Position numbers and translations under genes: made by a program
From: Pseudoalteromonas rubra
GTDB lineage: Bacteria > Pseudomonadota > Gammaproteobacteria > Enterobacterales > Alteromonadaceae
Reading direction: 5' to 3'
Assembly (NCBI RefSeq): GCF_001482385.1
Contig: NZ_CP013611.1
Coordinates: forward strand, 992,001 to 1,056,000
DNA length: 64,000 nucleotides
Shown: one piece after another, positions 37,259 to 45,180 of the stretch
How positions within the stretch are numbered: position 1 is the first letter of the stretch
Layout: each line of letters begins with the position of its first letter
The notes under the pieces: model-generated
What the model was told of the DNA's origin: nothing
The model's database searches: none
The model's input: the letters and a program-made list of their open reading frames with translations, nothing else

Positions 37259-39127
37259 TTAGCCGGGTGCATCGTCATGTTCGGACAATGAGAACTCGGT
37301 CATTTGACCATCCCCCCGTAACAACCGATAGCGACTTAAACGTCCCAGCTCCAATTCAACCAGGCTAATGGCGGAAGCACTCACCAGATAACGCTTGCCG
37401 GGGCTATCACTATGGTGTTTACGCACCGAGAGTTGCCAACGTTTAGTAAATAAATTAAACGGGCTCCATGGGGCGAACAACCAGGTATCCAGCTTTTCCA
37501 GAATATGCAGCAGGCGTTTCGGAAACTCATTTTTAATTCCCGAAGAAGTGAGCTGCCAAATACGATTGTCATGGCGGCCAAATCGCGCGGCAACCGAAAA
37601 ACAAAATGAATAGTGAACATCGCCCGAGAGTATGATTGTCTCAGAGGGGGTATCTTCACGTTTAAAAATATCGATCAGTTTTTTCGCTGCGCCCTCATGG
37701 GCCATCCAGTTTTCAACATCGACCACCAAAGGTTGACCACATGCGTTAAATACCGCTTGGATGGTCTCAATGGCCTTAACCCCAAAAACCGGTGCCGGGC
37801 TGACCAGTAATACACTCTCCTGCTGCAGCATTTGCTCCTGCAATTCCATCAATGTTTCCCAGTCCATGAGTCCACTGGGTTCGTTAAAGTCCTGTTCGTT
37901 ACGCCAGCGGTGCGTGCGCGTATCTAACACCACCACTTTCGGTTGAGTTTCAAGGCAATAATGCCACTGGGTAAAACGATGCAAAGCTTTATCAAAGCTG
38001 GTCAGTGCCCATGTATTGTGCGCGGTAAGACTTTGTGTGAAGCCATCAATCAGCTTACCCGACGCCGACAGGGCATCATTCCCCAGTCCCTGAAACAACC
38101 AGTAGGCGATAAGACCATTGGCAATAATCCGCCGGCTTGCCGGCGAATTCGCTATATTCTGCTCCCAGCGAGCGGTCAGATTCCAGTCATCCGTCACATC
38201 GTGATCGTCAAACATCATCAGGGTCGACACATTCGCAAACAGGCGCTGCGCAGCTGGCAGCGTCTCAATAAAGCCCTCCAGCGCGCGCTTATCGGCTGCA
38301 AACTCCAGCGCTTGTGGATGGCTCAGTGACTGGCCATGTAACTGCGATAAATCAACCAACTGCCAAGCCTGGAAACTAAAGTTAAGCAGATAACAGGCAA
38401 TAAATTCCTCAAGTGTGATGAGATGGTTGCCAGCCTTAACACTCGAAAAATGAGCTTCATCTTTTTTCAGCCAATGGCTAATTGACCATTTACTGCGTGC
38501 CTGCCAGGGGGTTTTGGGTAACCAATGATGACGCTGATACAGTTGCTGCTCTAGTGACTCAGGTAAGCTCAGTGTCTGGTTGTCTTCAGGGTAAATTTCC
38601 AGCAGCGAAATCAGCTTATGAACAGCCAGCAACATAGGACCCGCCACATCGTCGGCATAGATTTGATCGCCAGACATCAGCAATAAGGCGGGTCGTTTGT
38701 CGCTATCATCCAGAGTTTGATTCAGGTAATCGTCAGCGCTTGCCAGACTGTCACGACTGTGATGATGCGGATTACGACATGAACCGTGCAACACACTGCG
38801 CAATGTATCCGGTATCAATAACTGAGGCGCATCCGTATAACTCAGGCTGCTCATATCGAGCCATTGCCCGCCAGCTTTAACACGATAGCTCAGGTTGGTA
38901 TCGCACTCGAAGCGACCCGTTTTAGGTGTCACCAGTACAAAGCACAGATACAGATAAGTGCCCAGGCGTATTTCACTCAGCTGTGACGACACTTCGACGC
39001 CTTCTACAGCGACTTCAAACTCAGGCACGTCCGTGGTAACAAACTGCAGGCAAATTTGTGTGGGCTCTGCCCGGCGCACCATAGGGCCGAGCAATACATA
39101 GGGAAGCGCAGAACGATTAGCTGGCAT
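37259..39127 (-). CDS. PhoD-like metallophosphatase (alkaline phosphatase D family)
   Basis: A 622-residue protein of the PhoD-like phosphodiesterase/phosphatase family. Metal-ligand motifs are SGDQIYADD (about 160), MMFDDHDVTDDWN (about 320) and LSGDVHYSFCF (about 510), with an early HGSCRNPHHHS block. There is no signal peptide, twin-arginine motif or lipobox, so it is apparently cytoplasmic, unlike classical secreted PhoD. The ATG at 39127 is preferred to the upstream TTG at 39148. It overlaps the end of tatD by 11 bases, so it sits at the end of the tmk-holB-pilZ-tatD transcript. Confidence 0.85.
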   Translation of the reverse strand: MPANRSALPYVLLGPMVRRAEPTQICLQFVTTDVPEFEVAVEGVEVSSQLSEIRLGTYLYLCFVLVTPKTGRFECDTNLSYRVKAGGQWLDMSSLSYTDAPQLLIPDTLRSVLHGSCRNPHHHSRDSLASADDYLNQTLDDSDKRPALLLMSGDQIYADDVAGPMLLAVHKLISLLEIYPEDNQTLSLPESLEQQLYQRHHWLPKTPWQARSKWSISHWLKKDEAHFSSVKAGNHLITLEEFIACYLLNFSFQAWQLVDLSQLHGQSLSHPQALEFAADKRALEGFIETLPAAQRLFANVSTLMMFDDHDVTDDWNLTARWEQNIANSPASRRIIANGLIAYWLFQGLGNDALSASGKLIDGFTQSLTAHNTWALTSFDKALHRFTQWHYCLETQPKVVVLDTRTHRWRNEQDFNEPSGLMDWETLMELQEQMLQQESVLLVSPAPVFGVKAIETIQAVFNACGQPLVVDVENWMAHEGAAKKLIDIFKREDTPSETIILSGDVHYSFCFSVAARFGRHDNRIWQLTSSGIKNEFPKRLLHILEKLDTWLFAPWSPFNLFTKRWQLSVRKHHSDSPGKRYLVSASAISLVELELGRLSRYRLLRGDGQMTEFSLSEHDDAPG

Positions 39128-39905
39128 TACCACGCTGAGCCAGACCAAACAAACGGTAGAAGTTCTCCGTTGTCGCGCTAGCTAACTCCTTGTAACTAAT
39201 ACCTTTTAAATCCGCAATAAAATAAGCCACGTCCTGTACATAGGCAGGCTGATTGGTTTTACCTCGATGTGGCACAGGTGCCAGATACGGTGAATCCGTT
39301 TCGATCAGCAGCCGCTCAAGTGGCAGGCGCTTTACAACCTCTTGCAGCTCAACGGCATTCTTAAAAGTCACAATCCCTGAGATGGAAATATAAAACCCCA
39401 TATCAATGGCTTGTTTGGCCATTTCCCAGTTCTCAGTAAAGCAATGTAAGACACCGCCACACTGCTCTGCCTGATGCGCGCGCATAATATCCAACGTGTC
39501 CTGTCTGGCATCGCGGGTATGGATGATCAACGGCTTATTGAGCTCATTGGCAATATCGATATGCTGTGCAAAGCTGTCTCTTTGTACCTGATGCGTGTCT
39601 TTTGAATAGTAGTAATCCAGCCCCGTTTCACCAACCGCGACCACTTTTGGGTGCTGTGCCAGTTCTTTTAATAGCGCAGGATCCAGTGCGTCTTCCTGAT
39701 TGAGCGGGTGCACGCCACACGATGCCGAAACATCATCAAAGGGCAGAATTTTTTCCAGCATGGCAGGAAATTGTGCCAGCGTCACGCTCACACACAAAAA
39801 GTGTTCAACCTGTTTAGCTCGGGCATCGCTCAGGATCTCGGGTAATGTTTTTCCAATTTTATCAAAATCCAGCCTGTCCAGGTGACAGTGAGAATCTACA
39901 ATCAT
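39117..39905 (-). CDS. tatD: TatD-family metal-dependent hydrolase
   Basis: A 262-residue TatD/YcfH-type hydrolase, likely a DNase-type phosphoesterase or D-aminoacyl-tRNA-related repair enzyme by family. Metal-binding residues are visible in VDSHCHLDRL (His6, His8), CGVHPL, GETGLDYYY, IIHTRDAR, LHCFTEN and LIETDSPYLAPVPHRG. In E. coli ycfH follows holB as it does here. It starts 8 bases after the PilZ gene. It is not the tatABC-linked paralogue, which would sit with the twin-arginine translocase genes. Confidence 0.92.
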   Translation of the reverse strand: MIVDSHCHLDRLDFDKIGKTLPEILSDARAKQVEHFLCVSVTLAQFPAMLEKILPFDDVSASCGVHPLNQEDALDPALLKELAQHPKVVAVGETGLDYYYSKDTHQVQRDSFAQHIDIANELNKPLIIHTRDARQDTLDIMRAHQAEQCGGVLHCFTENWEMAKQAIDMGFYISISGIVTFKNAVELQEVVKRLPLERLLIETDSPYLAPVPHRGKTNQPAYVQDVAYFIADLKGISYKELASATTENFYRLFGLAQRGNAS

Positions 39906-39913
39906 AACAACTC

Positions 39914-40240
39914 TTACATGGTGTAGGTGGGTTTGCCTGAATTCAGCTTAGTACCCAGTATTTTTACTATTTTATCATTCAGCAATTCGTCTTCGGTCTC
40001 GAAGCCTACCCCTATCCCTGGCGGGTTGGAGTTCTGTGCTCCCTGTGGCGTGATCCAGACCACCTTGCCCGTGACAACATCTTCTTCCAGCGCATCCGGT
40101 AAAGTAATACGCAGCGTCAGCGCCTGACCCATTTCATAGCGGCTATTGGTTTGTACAAATAAACCACCACTTTTTTGATAAGGCATGTAACTACGATATA
40201 GCTCGTCAATGTCTTCAAAATCAACTAGTAACTCTTGCAC
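39914..40240 (-). CDS. PilZ-domain protein
   Basis: A 108-residue PilZ-type protein inserted between holB and tatD, as in many gammaproteobacteria where this gene is pilZ-like (type IV pilus related). It lacks an RxxxR c-di-GMP-binding motif at its start; the visible blocks are SGGLFVQT and GQALTLRITLPDAL, and the end GIGVGFETEDE. The frame extends upstream to 40279, but a GTG at 40240 preceded by AGGAG at 5-base spacing is the likely start, with the Shine-Dalgarno overlapping the holB stop codon. Without the Arg motif it may not bind c-di-GMP, as with Pseudomonas PilZ. Confidence 0.82.
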   Translation of the reverse strand: MQELLVDFEDIDELYRSYMPYQKSGGLFVQTNSRYEMGQALTLRITLPDALEEDVVTGKVVWITPQGAQNSNPPGIGVGFETEDELLNDKIVKILGTKLNSGKPTYTM

Positions 40241-40248
40241 CTTGACTC

Positions 40249-41154
40249 CTATCTTAAGGTTTGCTGCAACTGATAACACAATCGTGACAGACTCAGGGAC
40301 AAGTTTAAGCCTAACACAGTGTGTTGGTCTACTGAAAACCGCCTGAGCGTGGCAATTGCGACCTGCGCTTTGTCGAATGCCAGTTCACCACGCGCTATTT
40401 TAGTGTTGATTGCCGCCAGTGCAAAGCCACAAAATACCTTGACCAGGCTGGTGTCTGCTTGTAAAGCTTTGGCTAATGCTTCGGCATCAGCGCCTTCACC
40501 AAGACGTTGAGCTTCCTGCCACAGGTTATCAATAGCACCCAGCTGCTGCGCTTGCGCCCATCTAAGTAATAATAGCGGCTGGGAGATAAAGTGAGCGACC
40601 CAAGGGTATTGTCCGCTGTGGATCCCTTGCTGTGCCAGCCAGCCTTCAGCGCTATCAACATCAGCAACTCCCACATTCATCTTGTTACAGCGACTCAAAA
40701 CGGTCGCCGTAACACGCTCAGTATCGTTGCATAACAGCAGTAAGTAGCGCCCTTTTGCGGGTTCTTCGAGGGTTTTCAATAACGCATTCGCAGCAGATTC
40801 GGTGAGTTTTTCTATGCCATCAATCACCACCACTTTATTGCCTCCCTGCTGTGCAGAGTGGAATATAAAATCATTTAAACTGCGGATCGCCTCTACACTG
40901 ATACTGTGTGATTCAGCCGTGATCAACAGTTTGTCCGGATGATTATCCGCTTCGACCAATAAGCAGCTTTTGCACTGCCCACAAGCGCGCAACGAAGTAC
41001 CTGCCTGTTTGCACAACAATGCTGCACTAAGCGACTGCGCCAGCTCAAGTTTGCCTACGCCTGTCATACCATGAAACATCTGCGCATGATGAAAGCGCTG
41101 TTGCTGAAAACTCATCTGCAACTGCGCATAAACCGTTTCTAACCACGGGTACAT
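40249..41154 (-). CDS. holB: DNA polymerase III delta-prime subunit
   Basis: Clamp-loader subunit of the replicative polymerase. About 301 residues with the AAA+-like fold: P-loop-like GMTGVGKLELAQSL at about 29-42, the zinc Cys cluster CGQCKSC, the Walker-B-like VVVIDGIEKL, and the SRC-related block TVLSRCNKM. The usual first Gly-Pro-Lys of the P-loop is GMT here, which is compatible with delta-prime, whose ATPase is inactive. The start is the ATG at 41154, 13 bases after tmk; a longer frame to 41202 would overlap tmk. Order tmk-holB-pilZ-tatD is typical. Confidence 0.93.
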   Translation of the reverse strand: MYPWLETVYAQLQMSFQQQRFHHAQMFHGMTGVGKLELAQSLSAALLCKQAGTSLRACGQCKSCLLVEADNHPDKLLITAESHSISVEAIRSLNDFIFHSAQQGGNKVVVIDGIEKLTESAANALLKTLEEPAKGRYLLLLCNDTERVTATVLSRCNKMNVGVADVDSAEGWLAQQGIHSGQYPWVAHFISQPLLLLRWAQAQQLGAIDNLWQEAQRLGEGADAEALAKALQADTSLVKVFCGFALAAINTKIARGELAFDKAQVAIATLRRFSVDQHTVLGLNLSLSLSRLCYQLQQTLR

Positions 41155-41167
41155 ATCAATTGACCTG

Positions 41168-41821
41168 TCAACAATTTGTGTTATCGCGGCGACTGGCCGC
41201 AATCACAGAATCAACGACCCTCAGGCAGGCAGACAATACAGACTGTTTATCTTCCGACGCATCAATCACACTAAAACGCTCCGGTGCAGCCTTGGCCTGA
41301 GCAAGGTAGCCCTCTCGTGCGCGATGCAAAAACTCCATTTTTTCATCCTCAAGTCTGTCGAGCCCTTCGCCTCGTTGATTGACGCGTTGCAGCCCCAGCT
41401 CAGGGTCTAAATCTAAAATGAGATTCATGTCGGGCTTAAATCCACCGAGCGCCAGTTCATTGATGGTCTTTATGGTCTCAAGATCAATGCCGCGCGCGTA
41501 ATGTTGAAAACTAAAAGTTGCAGCGTCAAAACGGTCTGAAATAACGACTTTACCGGCCTCCAGGGCTGGACGGATTTTTTCTTCTACGTGTTGTGCCCGG
41601 GCTGCACCAAACAGCATCAGCTCAGTCATTGAGCACATTTCTGGTGTACTGGGATCCAATATCACGCTACGGACCTTTTCACCAATCGGCGTGCCACCGG
41701 GCTCGCGGGTCAGTACGACTTCAAATCCCTGTTGCTCGAGATAGTCAGCAATGCCCTGAATCACGGTTGTCTTGCCAGCACCGTTACTGCCATCACAAAC
41801 CAACATAAAACCTTTACTCAT
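41168..41821 (-). CDS. tmk: Thymidylate kinase
   Basis: Phosphorylates dTMP to dTDP. The 217 residues match the family. The P-loop is DGSNGAGKTTVIQGIADYL at about 10-28. The dTMP-binding LTREPGGTPIGE and DRFDAATFSFQHYARG (the DRY/F-type motif with Asp-Arg) are intact. The N-terminal CDGSNGAGK differs from the common EGxEGAGK form, where the acidic residue position is shifted. The downstream genes in the same direction are holB, a PilZ gene, tatD and a PhoD-like gene. Confidence 0.95.
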   Translation of the reverse strand: MSKGFMLVCDGSNGAGKTTVIQGIADYLEQQGFEVVLTREPGGTPIGEKVRSVILDPSTPEMCSMTELMLFGAARAQHVEEKIRPALEAGKVVISDRFDAATFSFQHYARGIDLETIKTINELALGGFKPDMNLILDLDPELGLQRVNQRGEGLDRLEDEKMEFLHRAREGYLAQAKAAPERFSVIDASEDKQSVLSACLRVVDSVIAASRRDNTNC

Positions 41822-41969
41822 ACACTCTCTCTGACATACCGCTCGGTACCCTGTACCGTTATCTTAAAAATAGCTGACATTATAGCGGTTTCACGTCGCT
41901 ATCAGTAGGATTAATTCTTTGAATAGTGTACCGTTTGATGCATCAATCGATTTTCGCAGGGATAAAGTA

Positions 41970-43031
41970 ATGCAAATTGATCTCCATCACGCTATGACCT
42001 GGGTGGTTGCCAGAGACGCCGGTTTCTCACCTGCTCAGGCCACCACCATAGCGCATGCGGCACAATATGTAGACGATGCCACCAACTATGGTCATATCAA
42101 GTTTCATAATGGTGCAGCTTACGAGCGTATTGCAACTGCCCATAAAATGCTTGAGTATCGTAATCTGGATAGCCTTAAAAACATGAAAGTGTGGGTGCCG
42201 TTTCATTTTTTGCCTGGCAACGGGGGGTTACCTGCTGGGGAAAACCCTGCGGGCAGCTTTATTCAGAAACTTGTGTGTCGGCCACATTCGTTTGTAGCAA
42301 AAGACATGGTCGCAGAAGTGTTAGCGGATAAAGACCGGCCTCATTCATTGCATCGCCTGGGGATCACCGCACACGTCTTTATCGATACGTGGGGACACCG
42401 CGGTTTTGCGGGGGTCGACCACCCGGTCAATCACGTTCGTGACATCAAAGATCATAATGGTCAGAGCCACGAAACACTCATCGCAAAAGTCACAGATTAC
42501 TTTGCTAATATTCTGCAGGACAACATTCCCAGTCTGGGCCATGGTCAGGCGCTATCACACCCTGATCTGCCACATCAGCACTGGTCTTATCAAAATGGTC
42601 TTGGTGAAGCCGTTGAACGCAATAACCCGATTGACTTTTTGCAAGCAGCAAACGCGCTGTGTAAAGTATTTCAGACTTACCTAGTCAGGCCCATTACTGG
42701 TTTGTCATCTGGCGTAGAGCGAGAGATTGCACAGTGCTTTAGTGAGTTTGTCAGTGATAACGGCGCGACACGCCACCTGCAATGGTTGGATGCCATCGCC
42801 GCCGATCGCTTTGGCCTGGGTGCACACCAACTGACTTACATCGCCAAAGGACCTGGCTCCTGGAAACATCAGGCGCTGGGCACCACGCTGGCGGATGGCG
42901 ATGAAGATTGCTATCAGTATCACCCGGACTTTCTGCACAGTGACTGGAAACATTTCCATGATGCGGCGAAAAAACATCGCCAAAGTATCATAGTCGATAT
43001 CTTACCCAGATACGGGATCTGTGTCAGTTAA
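41970..43031 (+). CDS. DUF6765-family protein
   Basis: A 353-residue protein of a family of unknown function. It is rich in His and Asp, with MQIDLHHAMTWVVARDAGF at the start, AAQYVDDATNYG, FHFLPGNGG and HRLGITAHVFIDTWGHRGF. The repeated His/Asp pairs suggest a metal-binding hydrolase-like core, but I cannot name a reaction. The frame extends to a TTG at 41919; the ATG at 41970 with AGGGA upstream matches the conserved N-terminus as I recall it. It has its own promoter region and a strong hairpin after the stop. There is no operon partner. Confidence 0.7.
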   Translation: MQIDLHHAMTWVVARDAGFSPAQATTIAHAAQYVDDATNYGHIKFHNGAAYERIATAHKMLEYRNLDSLKNMKVWVPFHFLPGNGGLPAGENPAGSFIQKLVCRPHSFVAKDMVAEVLADKDRPHSLHRLGITAHVFIDTWGHRGFAGVDHPVNHVRDIKDHNGQSHETLIAKVTDYFANILQDNIPSLGHGQALSHPDLPHQHWSYQNGLGEAVERNNPIDFLQAANALCKVFQTYLVRPITGLSSGVEREIAQCFSEFVSDNGATRHLQWLDAIAADRFGLGAHQLTYIAKGPGSWKHQALGTTLADGDEDCYQYHPDFLHSDWKHFHDAAKKHRQSIIVDILPRYGICVS

Positions 43032-43034
43032 ACC

Positions 43035-43072
43035 CGTTGGCACCGTAATCAGATTCTGATACGGTGCCAACG
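43035..43072. terminator. Strong hairpin between two convergent genes
   Basis: CGTTGGCACCGTA and TACGGTGCCAACG form a perfect 13-bp stem around ATCAGATTCTGA, itself able to form a smaller stem. It lies between the DUF6765 and cupin genes, with no T-run on either side. Confidence 0.6.
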
Positions 43073-43075
43073 CGA

Positions 43076-43507
43076 CTAGTCTTGTTTTAGTGTAACAGGC
43101 TGATCTTTAACGCCGGCGTAGAATACCACTATCTGCGCGGCTTCTTTACCCACACTTTTCCCCCAGTGCCAGGTGTCAACGACCTCAACCAGGGTGTCAC
43201 CCGCTTTGATGCGGATCGTCTCCCCGCTTTGTGTCTCAACCTCAAGTTCCCCCTTTAACAACAACCCGGCATTGATGTAGGGATGTTTGTGAACAGGTAA
43301 AGTCTGGCCGGAAGGAATGGTAAAGCGCATGATCCGCACCTCTGGCTGGCCTTTTGGGTAAGCTGGCAACACTGAACCATTCCAGCTATATTGCTGCTTT
43401 GTCAGCGTTTCTACCTTGATCTGTTCAGTACTGTGCGCTTGCGCTGTGCTGATGCTCGTGATACTCACTAACCATAAAGCCGATAAGGAAAATGCAGTGC
43501 TTTTCAT
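43076..43507 (-). CDS. Exported cupin-domain protein
   Basis: A 143-residue secreted single-cupin protein. A signal peptide ends STAQA at about residue 24. The cupin metal motif is visible as VHKHPYINAGLLLKGELEVE (H..H with a following Glu) and the second motif GDTLVEVVDTWHWGKSVG. The ligand and any enzymatic reaction are unknown; small periplasmic cupins often bind metal or small organic acids. Its neighbours are unrelated, and it is transcribed alone with a hairpin following. Confidence 0.85.
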   Translation of the reverse strand: MKSTAFSLSALWLVSITSISTAQAHSTEQIKVETLTKQQYSWNGSVLPAYPKGQPEVRIMRFTIPSGQTLPVHKHPYINAGLLLKGELEVETQSGETIRIKAGDTLVEVVDTWHWGKSVGKEAAQIVVFYAGVKDQPVTLKQD

Positions 43508-43555
43508 AAATGATAATCCATAAGAGTTTTGCGTATCCTAAAACGTTAATGTGTT

Positions 43556-44428
43556 TTAATTGTGGATCTCTGTCGACGCAGCAATATCGCGCTGTGGCGA
43601 CAGTTGTAGATTGATATCACACTGAGCGGGTAAAGTTTCCAGCCCCCATTGCGTCAGTCGCTGAAAGAACTGGACGAAGTGCGCAACCTCTTGTTGCGAC
43701 ATGCGGCGAGACTGTGCACCAGACAAGCTAAGCTTCTGCTCTTGCTCAAAGCGCCAGCGGGCAACATGAGAGAAACACCCTGCGTCGAGGAATATGAGCT
43801 TATCCACCTGTCTAAACAGCTTCTGATAGTCCGCTTTGAGAAATTGATTGACGGCATGCCGATAACGCCCATCCGGATCCCGGCTTTGTTCCAACCGATT
43901 GACAGGACAGCGCAATTGCTCAGCAGGTTGTGCTTCAACCCCAAGACACCAGCCTTCTAGGATCAAAACATCCAAGGTGCGGGTATGCGTCCACAGTTCA
44001 GGTGCAAACGGCTCATCCATGGATTTATCGAATCGGGGTAATATGAGCGGCTGCCGGGCACGAAATCTTGCCAGAATCTCTTCGGCCAGTGCGGTATTAT
44101 GTGTACCAGGTACGCCCCGGGTTTGAAACAGGGGATGAATATCAGCTGCGCGCTGTGCGCGCTGTGACCGGCTCAGGTAGAAATCATCCAAAGATACGCT
44201 GTCAGCGCGCAGTCCGCGCTGCCTCAGTTCAGCCTTTAAATACTCTGCCAGTGTCGATTTGCCGCTGCCCTGAGACCCACTGATCCCCAGACACAAGGGT
44301 GTCTGCTGCGCTACCTGCTGCGCCAACCAACCTGTCACTGGCGCCAACGACTGAATGTAGTGTGCTGTTAATCCATGATCTCTACAAAATTGGCGTTGCC
44401 AGGGCGCTACAACAAAAGAGTCATTCAT
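43556..44428 (-). CDS. D-glycerate 3-kinase-like P-loop kinase
   Basis: A 290-residue P-loop kinase of the plant-type glycerate kinase/YGR205W family. The P-loop is GISGSQGSGKSTLAEYL at about 48-64, VSLDDFYLSR is the phosphate-acceptor-side motif, and LILEGWCLGVE (about 154) is the Walker-B-like region. The ATG lies 4 bases after the response regulator's stop, so it is the third gene of a BaeSR-like kinase-regulator operon, an unusual partner. The physiological substrate, glycerate or another hydroxy acid, is not proven. Confidence 0.8.
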   Translation of the reverse strand: MNDSFVVAPWQRQFCRDHGLTAHYIQSLAPVTGWLAQQVAQQTPLCLGISGSQGSGKSTLAEYLKAELRQRGLRADSVSLDDFYLSRSQRAQRAADIHPLFQTRGVPGTHNTALAEEILARFRARQPLILPRFDKSMDEPFAPELWTHTRTLDVLILEGWCLGVEAQPAEQLRCPVNRLEQSRDPDGRYRHAVNQFLKADYQKLFRQVDKLIFLDAGCFSHVARWRFEQEQKLSLSGAQSRRMSQQEVAHFVQFFQRLTQWGLETLPAQCDINLQLSPQRDIAASTEIHN

Positions 44429-44432
44429 TGAA

Positions 44433-45107
44433 TTATGAATTGTCGGTCAACTCATATTTGTAACCCGCGCCATAAATAGAGTGGATGAACTCACTGTTCG
44501 GGGACAATTGAGACAACTTTTTGCGAATTTTTTTGATATGACTGTCTATCGTACGATCACTGACGATGCGGTCATCATCGTAAATATTGTCCATCAAACG
44601 CGAACGGTTATAAATTCGTCCGGGGTATGCCACCAGAGTTTGTAACAACACAAACTCCACCTGCGTCAGTTCAACAGAATTATTTTGGTAGGTTACAAAC
44701 AGGGTGTTTTCATCAAGCAGCAACTGCTCTGATTGTGGTGTGCTGGCCCCCACCCGACGCAAGATGGCTTTGACCCGTGCCACAACCTCTCTTGGGCTGT
44801 AAGGTTTGCACACGTAATCATCAGCTCCCACTTCAAGGCCAAGTAAGCGATCTATCTCTTCCGCTTTGGCGGTCGTCATGATAATGGGCACCATGGAGTT
44901 ACGCCGCACTTCCCGACAGATAACAATGCCATCGACATTAGGTAGCATCAAATCGAGTAATATAATATCGGGATCAAAGCTCTCAACGGCAACCAACGCC
45001 TGGGCGCCATCATGGACCATCTGTAATTCATAGCCCGCCTGAGTGACGTACTTGCCCAAAATAGCCGCAAGCTTTTTCTCGTCTTCTATGATCAGTACTT
45101 TTTGCAT
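44433..45107 (-). CDS. OmpR-family response regulator (BaeR-like)
   Basis: A 224-residue two-domain regulator. The receiver domain (about 1-115) has the acidic pocket IIEDE, phosphorylation site Asp52 in LLDLMLPNVDG, TTAKAEE and the Lys of YVCKPYSPREVVARVK. The C-terminal winged-helix DNA-binding domain (about 130-220) ends with RTIDSHIKKIRKKL and SIYGAGYKYEL. It sits 73 bases after the sensor kinase gene and 4 bases before the glycerate-kinase-like gene. Similarity to BaeR is judged from receiver and linker sequence; target genes cannot be seen. Confidence 0.9.
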   Translation of the reverse strand: MQKVLIIEDEKKLAAILGKYVTQAGYELQMVHDGAQALVAVESFDPDIILLDLMLPNVDGIVICREVRRNSMVPIIMTTAKAEEIDRLLGLEVGADDYVCKPYSPREVVARVKAILRRVGASTPQSEQLLLDENTLFVTYQNNSVELTQVEFVLLQTLVAYPGRIYNRSRLMDNIYDDDRIVSDRTIDSHIKKIRKKLSQLSPNSEFIHSIYGAGYKYELTDNS

Positions 45108-45180
45108 CTTAGGCGCTCACTTTCACCTTGGGTCTTCTCCTTCCCAAAATTAAGTGAAATCGCTTGAATTTACAACCCTT

